Assembly: GCF_964212655.1 (NCBI RefSeq)
Contig: NZ_OZ156465.1
Coordinates: 930,001 to 994,000, forward strand
DNA from: Candidatus Thiodiazotropha sp. LNASS1
Lineage (GTDB): Bacteria; Pseudomonadota; Gammaproteobacteria; Chromatiales; Chromatiaceae
Reading direction: 5' to 3'
DNA: 64,000 bases
Below the pieces are notes generated by a model. It saw only the letters and a list, made by a program, of their open reading frames with translations, was not told the origin of the DNA and searched no databases. Shown piece by piece: positions 33,731 through 44,025 of the stretch (position 1 is the stretch's first letter; the number at the start of each line of letters is the position of its first letter). Made by a program: the position numbers and the translations under genes.

Positions 33731-36301
33731 ATGGCTGGCAATACATTGAAAGAGGTTTTTAAATTACCCAGACTCACTTTCATCTCCCATGGACTAAGTG
33801 ATGAGGCACGTCTGGAATATGAGCAGGGACTGATTCGCCTCTTTTTTACCTTCATCGTGTTCACCTATCTGCTGATTTCTGATCTGACCAACCCACTCGG
33901 AAGTACTCATGTAACAGCTACAAGGCTGGCAGCTGGATACGAACTATTCTCAATTCTGATTCTTTTATCGTTTATTTACATCAAACAGGGTTCAAAGTTA
34001 CGTAAAACCATCACCATGCTGGGTGATCATACGATGACCTGTCTCGCCATGTATGGCGCAGGTGAGGTTGGTGCGCCACTCTTTACTGTCCTACTCTGGA
34101 TCACCGTTGGATATGGCGCACGTTTCGGTAACAGCTATCTCTACCTGGGTATGCTGCTCTCGACCTCCGGTTTTCTGGTTGTGATCAACACAACACCCTT
34201 CTGGCTAGCACACCCGGTTGTGGGTTATGGATTGATCATCACCAATATCATCATACCAATTTTCGTCTCCAAGATACTTGGACAGCTGGTAGATGCAAAA
34301 GCTATTGCTGAGGCAGCAAACCAGGCAAAGGGGCGGTTTCTTGCAAATATGAGTCATGAGATGCGAACACCGTTAACAGGCATCATAGGTGTTTCTCAAT
34401 TACTGATGACTGAAAACCTGGGAAAAAGGATAGAGAAAAAAGTCAATACCATCGACTCCTCAGCAAAACACCTGCTTTCACTCATCGATGATGTCCTTGA
34501 TTTTTCGAAAATAGATGCCGGTGAAATCAAGATTGAACACCAGGAGTTTGATCTGCATTCACTTATTACAACTGTCAGCGCATCACTTGAACCAATCGCA
34601 AAGGAGAAAAACATCAGTTTGATGACCCATATATCTCCTGAAGTTCCGTTCAATCTGCTTGGTGACCACCATCGCATACAACAGGTACTTAACAACCTCG
34701 TGGGTAATGCCATCAAGTTTACTCATCAAGGCTATGTAGACATCAGAGTCAACCCATTACACACCACTGACTCAATGGTAAATTTAAGATTTGAGGTTAT
34801 AGATACCGGTATCGGTATTTCTCAAGAGGGACTGAAAAATTTATTTCAGCGTTTCAACCAAATTGATGATTCCATTACCAGAGAGTATGGTGGTTCAGGT
34901 CTTGGTACTACAATTTCTAAAGAGCTCGTTAACTGCATGGGTGGCGATATTCATGTGGAAAGCACGTTGGGAAAGGGGTCTCGGTTCTATTTTGATCTTC
35001 CACTCGAGATACCTGGGTCAACAAAGGAGCAGAGCTATACAGGACACACTACAATCACATTCACCAACAGCCTTCACTTCTACAATAAGATCAACCAACC
35101 CCTGAAGCTGTGGGAGATAGGCAATGATGTGGTAAGTACAATTGAAGAATTGACTGAACTTCTCACTCAAAGCACATCTATATCTGATCAACAACCCCTT
35201 TTAATTCTGGATGCAGAGTATATAGATGAAAATCTAGCACAACTTGCAGTAAGATTACGTGAAGTATCGGGTGATCAAGCCCATCTGATACTAATTGATA
35301 TTATCGGCAAATACCAACCATTTGATGTACCACCTGAAATAGATTCTGTAGTCCATGATCTGAAAAACCGACGCCAACTTTATAATGCGATTCACACTGC
35401 ATTTCTCGATACCAACCTACCGGAGGGTGTAGAGGCAATCGATAGCTGGGCACATTCCCAGAACCACGACAAACTCAAGATTCTTGTTGCTGAAGATACT
35501 GCCGTTAATCGTCTAATTCTCAGTGAGATGCTGATTAAGGCAGGCTATCAAGTCGAGTTGGTAGAAGATGGACAAAGTGCCTTGGAAAAATTCGAAGATT
35601 GTGAATACGATTTGGCCATCCTTGATATGCAAATGCCCCGAATCGGTGGACTTGATGTCATACGCGAGTACAAATCCGGGTATGGCCTAATAAAAGATAT
35701 ACCTTTTATCATACTGACAGCAAATATCTCGAAAGATGCGGAACAGCAGTGTCGAGAAGCAGGGGCCGATGTCTATTTACAAAAGCCAATCGATATCAGC
35801 GCCCTACTCAAGGAGATCCATCGTCTGACGGATCGTGGCAACAAAATTTCAGAACAGACTCCCACGACCTACATGGCAGGTCATAAGACTACTCCTTTTG
35901 CATCAAAAAGAATGCAATACCTAGACAGGGACACACTTGATCAGTTAACCAGATTGAGTACACGCGATGACTTTTTCAAGGAACTGGTCAACCATTTCCT
36001 TACTGATGTCTACAGTTGCATAGGACGCATGGAAATCGCTATACATGATACCGATATAACACAGATCATCGATGATGCACATGCAATCAAAGGTGCCGCA
36101 GGTAATATTGGTGCAATTTATCTGCTCGAAAAGGCCAGCAGACTGAATCGCTTGTCGAGTGAAGAGATCAGACGTAATGGACAAACCTACCTGAAAGAGT
36201 TGGCAGAAATCATCGATAAAACCAAGTCTGCCTTGGAGCAATATCTTGAAGACAATCACATCAACATAAAACTGGTCAACCGCAAGGAAAATCTAGATTA
36301 A
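33731..36301 (+). CDS. rpfC: RpfC-like hybrid sensor kinase with Hpt domain
   Basis: An 856-residue DSF-receptor-type kinase. Five or so membrane helices occupy about 35-185, in the same arrangement as Xanthomonas RpfC. The HisKA box [13 protein letters not shown] holds His209. The HATPase domain has DTGIGIS and [12 protein letters not shown]. The receiver domain has Asp632 in [14 protein letters not shown]-terminal Hpt domain has His784 in [12 protein letters not shown]. The N-terminal tract [20 protein letters not shown] corresponds to the region that senses DSF in RpfC. It is divergent from rpfF. The cognate regulator RpfG is not in the window. AGGGG precedes the ATG. Confidence 0.9.
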   Translation: MAGNTLKEVFKLPRLTFISHGLSDEARLEYEQGLIRLFFTFIVFTYLLISDLTNPLGSTHVTATRLAAGYELFSILILLSFIYIKQGSKLRKTITMLGDHTMTCLAMYGAGEVGAPLFTVLLWITVGYGARFGNSYLYLGMLLSTSGFLVVINTTPFWLAHPVVGYGLIITNIIIPIFVSKILGQLVDAKAIAEAANQAKGRFLANMSHEMRTPLTGIIGVSQLLMTENLGKRIEKKVNTIDSSAKHLLSLIDDVLDFSKIDAGEIKIEHQEFDLHSLITTVSASLEPIAKEKNISLMTHISPEVPFNLLGDHHRIQQVLNNLVGNAIKFTHQGYVDIRVNPLHTTDSMVNLRFEVIDTGIGISQEGLKNLFQRFNQIDDSITREYGGSGLGTTISKELVNCMGGDIHVESTLGKGSRFYFDLPLEIPGSTKEQSYTGHTTITFTNSLHFYNKINQPLKLWEIGNDVVSTIEELTELLTQSTSISDQQPLLILDAEYIDENLAQLAVRLREVSGDQAHLILIDIIGKYQPFDVPPEIDSVVHDLKNRRQLYNAIHTAFLDTNLPEGVEAIDSWAHSQNHDKLKILVAEDTAVNRLILSEMLIKAGYQVELVEDGQSALEKFEDCEYDLAILDMQMPRIGGLDVIREYKSGYGLIKDIPFIILTANISKDAEQQCREAGADVYLQKPIDISALLKEIHRLTDRGNKISEQTPTTYMAGHKTTPFASKRMQYLDRDTLDQLTRLSTRDDFFKELVNHFLTDVYSCIGRMEIAIHDTDITQIIDDAHAIKGAAGNIGAIYLLEKASRLNRLSSEEIRRNGQTYLKELAEIIDKTKSALEQYLEDNHINIKLVNRKENLD

Positions 36302-36574
36302 TTATTCTCAGCAGCGGTTACGGTAATTGTGCATCTCCTAACCCGGCCTGACACATCTACTGATGCCGAACACAATCCCATTTCAGGTAATCTATAAACA
36401 CTTTACTTTCAGTAATTTTTAGATAGATATCTTGTCGTGTCTTTCCATGCAGTGTCAGATGACAATGTACGTTAGAAAATTCAATTCTTATTAGACGCAA
36501 CATTGTGCTTTCCATCCTTGGCACAATAATTTGATCTCAATTATTTCGATACTGCTCATATAGAATATTAAGAT

Positions 36575-38680
36575 CTATGACCTGCCATCTTTGCCATTAC
36601 GCTCATCTTTTTTTGTTATCAGTATTTGCTGAACTTCTGCTTTTAAATCTGCTCCTCTCAATGGCTTACTGAGATATTTGACGCCTATACTATCGCATGC
36701 CATCTGTGCTTCCTTACTCACATTGGCAGTAAGGACGATAAACGGCAGTTCAGTTCGGCTACCCTGTGTATTACGAAATAACTTGATCACATCGAGCCCC
36801 CCATGCCCCGGCATCATCATATCCACAATCGCTAAGTCAAAGTCTTGCGCCTCTAATTGATCAAGGGCTGTATCCCCATTATCTACCAATACCACCTTAT
36901 GCCCGTCTTGCTCAAGAAATCTACACGTTACTCGTTGATTTATCTTGTTGTCTTCTGCGACTAAAATATGGCCTGTTAGTAACGACTTTGCTGTTGCATT
37001 ATCTTGATCTGGCTGTAATTCAGTATCATTGAATGTCGCTGTCTGCAAACTATGTAATACGTTGAATAAACGTTCACGTTCAATCGGTAGTGGTTGTATA
37101 TCGATATAGTCGAATTTGTTAGCATCTTGCGATTCACGTGTTTTGTCAGTGATCAATATCAAGTCTCTACTGGCAAGTCCTGATTTACCAAGTATCGACT
37201 TATCTCCATGCTTCAAACAACGTGTATCAATAAGTACAACTGTTTCGTCAAAATCTGTTTGTAATGTAATTCCCATATCCACTGTGCAGCTTATTTTCCA
37301 CTCCCCTAACCACTCGCATAAAGTCTTGATTAATTTACTGTCACTACTGATTAAGCGGATACCAGCAGGAAACCTCAAATACTGTACACTAGCTGGCACA
37401 CTCGCACGCTGACAGTCCATAATCAAAGTAAACCGGCTGCCTTTGCCCATCTCACTTGAGGCTAAAAGCTGTCCATCCATCAAATCAACCAATTGCTTGG
37501 CGATGCTCATGCCTAAACCTGTACCCCCAAATCGTCTGTTGATCCCCTCATCCTCTTGTCGAAATGGGTCAAAAATATAAGATTTAGCCTCTTCAGATAT
37601 ACCTATCCCTGTATCTTCGACAGTTAACTTTATTTGCACACTGTCACTTGTCACGCTGTTGGCTTCTACTCGTACTTCAACCCACCCCTGATTAGTAAAC
37701 TTTACAGCATTTCCAACCAAGTTAACCAAGACCTGGCGCAAATGCAGTTCATCTCCGATCAACCAGTATGGACATGCCGGTTCAATATTACGTTTTAGTA
37801 CCAGATTCTTTTTTCTTGCCTCATTGTTAAACAAGCCGACAACACCGTTTATTAGAGCGTGCAAATCAAAAGGAGCATTTGCAATTATTATGCGTCCTGC
37901 TTCAATTTTGCTAATGTCCAATACATCATCGACCAAGTGCAACAGCATAGCTGCTGATGATTGAGCTCCATGTACCAGTGACTTCTGCTTTTCCGCCAAA
38001 GGTGTAACACTTAGCAACTCCAATAACCCGATTACACCATTAATAGGTGTACGGATTTCATGACTCATATTGGCCAGAAACCGGCTTTTGGCTTCATTTG
38101 CGGATTTGGCAGCATCCAGAGCACGTGATAGTTTAGCCAATAATGAAGCAATGTACATGGGCAGTACAATTAATCCGATCCACAAACTCCAACCTATGAT
38201 AGGATCCTCTCTCCACTCTGCGTTGTAGCGCATTACTAAAATAAAGCCCATTGCAGCAAGCACAGTAGAGGCAGCTAAATAGCGGTTTCCGTAACGCAAC
38301 CCATAACCGGATGATACCCATAGATATACAACGTAAAGTGGAGTCATCATCTGACCGTAATAGTACAAAAGATATGTAATCATCCCCATGTCACCAAGCA
38401 TACATATTATTCGCCTGGTAACAGAGATGCCTGGATTGATTGCAATCGCTATTAATATTACCGTGGAAAATACCAAGAATAGACAGAGAATTATCAGACC
38501 GTGCTTTACAGACTCGCTTTGCTCGCCAAGTAGTGACGACAACCCAAGATAGATCAGCACTATTATCGTAATAGCAATCCTGACAAGGGATTGTTCATGT
38601 TCAGAGTCTGGCCGATTTTTAAAGCGGGTAATAATCCTCTGAACAATCGATAAAGAACGAGTGATATTTTGTTCAATCAT
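36575..38680 (-). CDS. Second RpfC-like hybrid sensor kinase, no Hpt domain
   Basis: A 701-residue paralogue of the neighbouring kinase. The N-terminus RPDSEHEQSLVRIAITIIVL is even closer to Xanthomonas RpfC than that of the first copy. Membrane helices lie at about 35-185. HisKA is ANMSHEIRTPINGVIG with His207; HATPase motifs DTGIGIS and GTGLGMSIAKQL follow. The receiver has Asp620 in AIVDMMMPGHGG. It stops after the receiver, so there is no Hpt domain and no sign of a frameshift. It converges on the first kinase with 273 bp between. It could pass phosphate through the Hpt of the first kinase or use another Hpt protein; this is inference. Confidence 0.88.
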   Translation of the reverse strand: MIEQNITRSLSIVQRIITRFKNRPDSEHEQSLVRIAITIIVLIYLGLSSLLGEQSESVKHGLIILCLFLVFSTVILIAIAINPGISVTRRIICMLGDMGMITYLLYYYGQMMTPLYVVYLWVSSGYGLRYGNRYLAASTVLAAMGFILVMRYNAEWREDPIIGWSLWIGLIVLPMYIASLLAKLSRALDAAKSANEAKSRFLANMSHEIRTPINGVIGLLELLSVTPLAEKQKSLVHGAQSSAAMLLHLVDDVLDISKIEAGRIIIANAPFDLHALINGVVGLFNNEARKKNLVLKRNIEPACPYWLIGDELHLRQVLVNLVGNAVKFTNQGWVEVRVEANSVTSDSVQIKLTVEDTGIGISEEAKSYIFDPFRQEDEGINRRFGGTGLGMSIAKQLVDLMDGQLLASSEMGKGSRFTLIMDCQRASVPASVQYLRFPAGIRLISSDSKLIKTLCEWLGEWKISCTVDMGITLQTDFDETVVLIDTRCLKHGDKSILGKSGLASRDLILITDKTRESQDANKFDYIDIQPLPIERERLFNVLHSLQTATFNDTELQPDQDNATAKSLLTGHILVAEDNKINQRVTCRFLEQDGHKVVLVDNGDTALDQLEAQDFDLAIVDMMMPGHGGLDVIKLFRNTQGSRTELPFIVLTANVSKEAQMACDSIGVKYLSKPLRGADLKAEVQQILITKKDERNGKDGRS

Positions 38681-39132
38681 TTACCGTTTCGCATGAATAA
38701 TCTAAGACATCTCAAGTCTACAATAATATTGTGTGCAAAATCATAATAAGTGGAATTCTGTTAGCACTGATGGCAGTTATTACAAATACTATTTTTGAAA
38801 AATGGCTTCTTTAGTTCAATTTTTTGATAAACCCGTATAGGAATAACTCAATGGACACGGATTCACAGATTCAGGCATAAAAAGTGAATCCTCCTGCCAA
38901 ACTCTGAGATTAAGGAAGCTTGACCAACCACCAGACAGAGAACAGCGCATACTTAACGAAATTGCCGTATTTTGGGTATACTCTCGAACTGGCTCTGCTT
39001 CTCAAAGCACACTGAGTGTACCGTTACAAATACCTAATGGCCGAGTGACGGTTACATTGAATACAACTGATTAAAAAAATCACATCTTAGTGAGTAATAT
39101 CAAGATTTTATGTACAGTAAAAACTTCACCAC
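38681..39132. other. Spacer between the second kinase and the MFS gene
   Basis: 452 bp of AT-rich DNA between divergent genes. I see no gene, terminator or clear operator. Confidence 0.4.
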
Positions 39133-40317
39133 ATGGACAACCAGACTGAACGGCTAAAAGTACTGGCTGGCGGTATTATCAGCCTGATATTGATGTTGGG
39201 CATTGCCCGTTTTGCCTATACACCGCTACTCCCGATCATGCTGGAACAGGCCGGATTAGGACTTTCCCAGGGAGGCTGGTTAACGGCGGTCAACTATCTA
39301 GGTTATCTGAGCGGGGCTATCACGGCATCACTGATCAGTAATCTGGTACTCAAAGACCGTCTCTATCGTATCGGTCTGGTCGTGGCGGTGGTATCCACCC
39401 TGGGTATGGGACTTACAGAGAACATATGGCTCTGGTCCTTCTACCGCTATGTTGCAGGTTTAAGCAGTGCTGCGGGACTGCTGTTGGGCTCCGGTCTCAT
39501 TCTGAACTGGCTCATACGACACGGTCATCGCAGCGAGCTGGGCATTCATTTCAGCGGTGTCGGCCTGGGCATTGCGTTTGGCGCCATTGCGGTGGAACTG
39601 ATGAGTCACCATTTCGATTGGCGTGGACAATGGTTGATGCTGAGCCTGATGGGAACCCTGATGGTTTTACCCGCGTGGGCATGGCTGCCTTCTCCCGATA
39701 CCAGCCAGGTCACACGCAGCGGTAAGGTGATGGTCGATACACCACCCAGCCGACGCTTTTTGCAACTCTTCATGGCTGCTTACTTTTGTGCTGGTGCGGG
39801 CTATGTGGTCAGTGCCACCTTTATCGTAGCCATTATCGATCAATTACCCGGTCTCAACGGGCTGGGCGCCTGGAGCTTTTTCATCCTCGGCATGGCCGCG
39901 GCGCCCGCCTGTATCCTTTGGGACCTGGTGGCACGTCGAACAGGCGATCTCAACGCCCTGCTCATCGCCTTCCTGCTGCAGACTGTCGGCATCCTGTTAC
40001 CGGTGGTAGCTCATAGCCCCATCATGACGATGGCCGGGGCGTTGTTGTTTGGCGGAACTTTCATCGGCATCGTCAGCCTGGTACTGACCATGGCCGGGCG
40101 CTACTACCCTACCCGCCCCGCCAAAATGATGGGAAAAATGACCATTTCCTACGGCATTGCACAGATCGTCATTCCTGCCATTACGGGAGTGCTGGCTGAA
40201 CGTAGCGGCAGCTATAGTGACGGTCTCTATCTGGCCGCCGGCATCATGATAATCGGCTCATTATTGATAGCCGGCCTGAGACTGTTCGAGACCAAACAAA
40301 ACACCGCCACTTTATAA
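39133..40317 (+). CDS. YbfB/YjiJ-family MFS transporter
   Basis: A 394-residue inner-membrane transporter with about 12 hydrophobic segments. The first helix segment GIISLILMLGIARFAYTPLLPIML and GGWLTAVNYLGYLSGA are characteristic of the YbfB/YjiJ family of major facilitator proteins. The substrate is unknown. It converges on the cus operon and is probably a single-gene unit. Confidence 0.88.
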   Translation: MDNQTERLKVLAGGIISLILMLGIARFAYTPLLPIMLEQAGLGLSQGGWLTAVNYLGYLSGAITASLISNLVLKDRLYRIGLVVAVVSTLGMGLTENIWLWSFYRYVAGLSSAAGLLLGSGLILNWLIRHGHRSELGIHFSGVGLGIAFGAIAVELMSHHFDWRGQWLMLSLMGTLMVLPAWAWLPSPDTSQVTRSGKVMVDTPPSRRFLQLFMAAYFCAGAGYVVSATFIVAIIDQLPGLNGLGAWSFFILGMAAAPACILWDLVARRTGDLNALLIAFLLQTVGILLPVVAHSPIMTMAGALLFGGTFIGIVSLVLTMAGRYYPTRPAKMMGKMTISYGIAQIVIPAITGVLAERSGSYSDGLYLAAGIMIIGSLLIAGLRLFETKQNTATL

Positions 40318-40433
40318 TACAGCAGCCTCGCCATCATTGTATGCCTTTGAAGATCAACTTGTCTGTGACAGCACCCTTTACAGATCAAAGAGATCTTCGT
40401 TATGGTTGAGGTTGTTTGCTCACCGCCCTTTAT

Positions 40434-40787
40434 TCACTTGTCCAATTCCATGACGGTAATACGAAACTGTTTGTCACGACCTTTTTTTACCGTAAAGTTA
40501 ACCTTGTCATTTGGTTTGAATTCAGACAAGTCGACCCGTCTTGTAACCGGCAAGTCCATTGTCATCCCCATCCAATTGAGCTCGGGAATTGGTTGGTGTG
40601 TCAGATTGACGATTTTGTTTTCCATATCGATTTTGTGTAGCACGCCCTTCCCCATACCATGATTAGCGCTACTCGTCATTTCACCGTGACCATGCATACT
40701 ATGGCCGCTGTGGCTGTCACCTATAACTGGAGCAGCGATGATCACACCGGCAACCACAATTGAGATCAATTTTATTACTTTGTTCAT
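40434..40787 (-). CDS. cusF: Periplasmic copper-binding protein CusF-like
   Basis: CusF carries Cu(I)/Ag(I) in the periplasm and delivers it to CusB. The 117-residue protein has a signal peptide (about 1-23), a His/Met-rich linker (HSGHSMHGHGEM) and a CusF domain. That domain has the metal site pattern with His in VNLTHQP, then the Trp-Met-x-Met cluster in LNWMGMTMDL, as in E. coli CusF. The frame opens at 40826 inside cusA, but ATG 40787 has GAGGA at 8 bases and begins the signal peptide. It is the last gene of the operon. Confidence 0.92.
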   Translation of the reverse strand: MNKVIKLISIVVAGVIIAAPVIGDSHSGHSMHGHGEMTSSANHGMGKGVLHKIDMENKIVNLTHQPIPELNWMGMTMDLPVTRRVDLSEFKPNDKVNFTVKKGRDKQFRITVMELDK

Positions 40788-40800
40788 GCTCGAAATCCTC

Positions 40801-43800
40801 TTAGGGCAGTCTGGATGAGTATTCATCGGTTTTTTGAGAAGTCGGTACAGTCTCGGGTAGCCGGCGTGCCTCCCAGATTAAATAGATCACAGGAATCACG
40901 ATAAGGGTCATGACGGTAGTGCTGACCATACCGCCCACCATTGGCAAAGCAATTCGTCGCATGACATCAGAACCAGGCCCCTCAGTGAAAAATATTGGCA
41001 ACAAGCCGGCAATGATGACTGAAACGGTCATAAGCTTTGGCCTAACGCGTAAAGCAGCACCCGCCATAATGGCGGCAAACAATTGATGCCGATCCAACGG
41101 TGGTAGAGTACGCACCTGCTGATCGATATAGAGCAGCATTATCACAGCAGTCTCCACAGCGATGCCACCAAGTGCTATAAAACCGACCGCCACGGCCACC
41201 GAAAGATTGTATCCCGCAAGATACACCGACCACATACCGCCCACCAGGCCGAACGGTAAGGCGGTCATTACCATCACCGTACGATCGGTGCGGCCAAAAT
41301 GAATCATCAAGAGTACAAGGATAATGGCAACAGCTCCGGGTATCGCGATTTTCAAGTTGCTTCTCGCCTCAAGCATCTGTTCGTATTGACCGGACCATGT
41401 AACAGCGTAACCCTGAGGCAACGTAACTTGATCAGCCACAAGCTTACGCGCTTCATCCACATAACCGCCAATATCACGCTCACCAATATCCACAAATACC
41501 CAACCGGTTAATCTGGCATTCTCCGACTTGATCATAGGAGGGCCTTCGGTAAACTTGATTTCGGCCAGTTCACCGAGAGGAATATGCATACCGCCAGGTG
41601 TCGGCACAAGAACCTCGGTGAGGTCCTGCACAGATTCGCGGAACGGCCTGTCATAACGTAGAATGATGTTATATCGTTCCCGTCCTTGCACACTTTCCGC
41701 CACTTTCATCCCACCGAGCGCGGTTTGAATAATAGACTGAAACACACCAAGATCGATATTTCTCCGCGCCAATTCATCTCGATTTGGTGTAATTTCCAGG
41801 TATTTGCCGCCGGTTACACGATCGGCAAATACACTACGGGTTCCCTCCACATCCTTGACTACCGCTTCCACATCTAGTGCGATACGCCCAATCTCTTCAA
41901 GATCCGCACCGGATATCTTTATGCCGACTGGCGTGCGTATACCCGTTGAGATCATATCCATTCTGATCTTGATGGGATAACCCCAACTGTTGACCAAACC
42001 GGGTAACTTCACCTGTTGATCCAGGATCTTGATCAATTCGTCTATATTCACCTCCGGCCGCCACAGTTCCCTCGGCTTGAGGCGAATCCAACTCTCTATC
42101 ATTGATATTGGTGCGGGATCCGTAGCTGTATCGGCCCGTCCCAACTTGCCGAAAACCTGCTCCACTTCGGGCACGGAGCGAATCAAGCGGTTGGTCTGTG
42201 CCAAGACCTCCTTCGCCTTGGTGATAGATACACCCGGCAATGTGGTCGGCATATAGAGCAATTCTCCTTCATAGAGAGCGGGCATAAACTCTGAGCCAAG
42301 CTTGGATAGCGGGTACCACAGACTGGCAATACCCAGCAATGCGATCATCAGCGTCAACCAACGAACCCGCATAGAAAACTGTAGGACAGGTTTGTACAAC
42401 GCAACAAAGAGACGATTTAGTGGGTTAGCCTCCTCACGGCGTATTCTGCCTCGGATCAGCCAAAGCATGAGAATAGGTACTATGGTGACCGAAAGCAGGG
42501 ATGCAAAGGCCATGGCATAGGTCTTGGTGTACGCCAGCGGCGAGAATAACCGGAAACTTTCGCCAGTCAGTGCAAAAACAGGCAAAAAGGAGACGGTGAT
42601 GATCAAGAGGCTGAAAAAGAGACCTGGTCCAACCTCCTTGGCCGATTGCAGGATAGCTGCGTTACGCGCCTTTTGACCCACGGAATCTGGCATGTCACTG
42701 AGCTTTCGATGGGCGTTCTCCACCATCACGATTGAAGCATCCACCATTGCCCCGATCGCAATCGCTATGCCACCGAGCGACATGATATTGGCGGTAATAC
42801 CCTGTGCTGACATCACAGTGAACGCACCCAGCACACCTAGCGGTAGGGTAATGATGGCGACAAAGGCCGAGCGTGCATGTAACAGGAAAAGGATGCAGAC
42901 CAGGGCAACCACAATTCCCTCTTCAACCAGCTTGTGGCTGAGATAATCAACGGCACCCCGGATCAGGGGTGCCCGGTCATACACGGTTCGGACCTCCACA
43001 CCTTCGGGCAGACCTCGACGCAGAATATCGAGCTTTTCCTTCACTGCCTTGATCACGTTCAGCGCGTTTTCTCCGGAACGCATGACCACGATACCACCGA
43101 CAACCTCGCCTTCACCGTCCAGTTCCACAACCCCGCGCCTGAGCTCTGGCCCCTCCAGTACTCTGGCAACATCAGTGATCAATACAGGCGTACCGTTACG
43201 CGCCCGCACCACAACCCTCTGTAAATCCTCCAAGGTTGATACATAGCCTCGGGAACGGATCATTAATTCGGTCTCGGCCCGTTCCAACACCCTGCCACCC
43301 ACCTCCATGCTGGCGGCTTCAACCGCCTCGCGTACCCTAACCAACGGGATGTCATAAGCGCGCAATCTGTTTGGATCAATCAGCACTTGGTACTCGCGTA
43401 CAAATCCGCCAACAGCGGCAACCTCAGATACGCCGGAAACAGTTGCGAGCTCGAAGCGCAAGAACCAATCCTGCAACGCGCGCAACTCGGCCAGATCATA
43501 GCGGCCGGTTCGGTCCAGGAGGGCATATTGGTAGATCCAACCCACACCTGTGGCATCGGGACCGAGTCGAGGGGTGGCGTTTTCGGGAAGATCATTCTGT
43601 ACCGTCGCCAAAGCCTCAGCGACCCGACTACGTGCCCAATAGTCATCAACACCATCCTGAAATATGACGTAGACGAAACTCGTTCCAAACATGGAAAAAC
43701 CACGCACCGCTTCTGTCTTTGGCAATCCTAGCAGGGTGGTGGAGAGCGGATAAGTCACCAGTTCTTCAACGATCTGTGGCGCCTGCCCTGCGAAATCAGT

Positions 43801-43998
43801 GCGGATAATCACTTGCGTATCGGAGAGATCGGGAATCGCATCCAGAGGTGTGCGATCAATCGCAAGCATACCCGCGACAGCCAAGGCCGTGGTTAAGATC
43901 AACACGATCAACTGATTGTGAACCGACCAGCTAATTACTTGGGCGATAAAGGACCGGGAGGGATCCTCTCCCACAATATCGCTTGCATCATGCATCAT
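40801..43998 (-). CDS. cusA: Copper/silver efflux RND pump CusA
   Basis: A 1065-residue inner-membrane heavy-metal RND transporter with 12 membrane helices and two large periplasmic domains. MPTTLPGVSITKAKEVL and IRMDMISTGIRTPVGIKISG match the CusA subgroup, whose Met residues handle monovalent copper and silver. The proton-relay region GGIAIAIGAMVDASIVMVEN is present. It uses the proton gradient to export metal through the CusCBA channel. It is in order cusC-cusB-cusA-cusF and starts 28 bp after cusB. CzcA-type zinc/cobalt pumps are related, but the CusF and Met motifs favour copper/silver. Confidence 0.94.
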   Translation of the reverse strand: MMHDASDIVGEDPSRSFIAQVISWSVHNQLIVLILTTALAVAGMLAIDRTPLDAIPDLSDTQVIIRTDFAGQAPQIVEELVTYPLSTTLLGLPKTEAVRGFSMFGTSFVYVIFQDGVDDYWARSRVAEALATVQNDLPENATPRLGPDATGVGWIYQYALLDRTGRYDLAELRALQDWFLRFELATVSGVSEVAAVGGFVREYQVLIDPNRLRAYDIPLVRVREAVEAASMEVGGRVLERAETELMIRSRGYVSTLEDLQRVVVRARNGTPVLITDVARVLEGPELRRGVVELDGEGEVVGGIVVMRSGENALNVIKAVKEKLDILRRGLPEGVEVRTVYDRAPLIRGAVDYLSHKLVEEGIVVALVCILFLLHARSAFVAIITLPLGVLGAFTVMSAQGITANIMSLGGIAIAIGAMVDASIVMVENAHRKLSDMPDSVGQKARNAAILQSAKEVGPGLFFSLLIITVSFLPVFALTGESFRLFSPLAYTKTYAMAFASLLSVTIVPILMLWLIRGRIRREEANPLNRLFVALYKPVLQFSMRVRWLTLMIALLGIASLWYPLSKLGSEFMPALYEGELLYMPTTLPGVSITKAKEVLAQTNRLIRSVPEVEQVFGKLGRADTATDPAPISMIESWIRLKPRELWRPEVNIDELIKILDQQVKLPGLVNSWGYPIKIRMDMISTGIRTPVGIKISGADLEEIGRIALDVEAVVKDVEGTRSVFADRVTGGKYLEITPNRDELARRNIDLGVFQSIIQTALGGMKVAESVQGRERYNIILRYDRPFRESVQDLTEVLVPTPGGMHIPLGELAEIKFTEGPPMIKSENARLTGWVFVDIGERDIGGYVDEARKLVADQVTLPQGYAVTWSGQYEQMLEARSNLKIAIPGAVAIILVLLMIHFGRTDRTVMVMTALPFGLVGGMWSVYLAGYNLSVAVAVGFIALGGIAVETAVIMLLYIDQQVRTLPPLDRHQLFAAIMAGAALRVRPKLMTVSVIIAGLLPIFFTEGPGSDVMRRIALPMVGGMVSTTVMTLIVIPVIYLIWEARRLPETVPTSQKTDEYSSRLP

Positions 43999-44025
43999 GA
44001 TTCCTTCTTCTGAATCGATCTCTGC

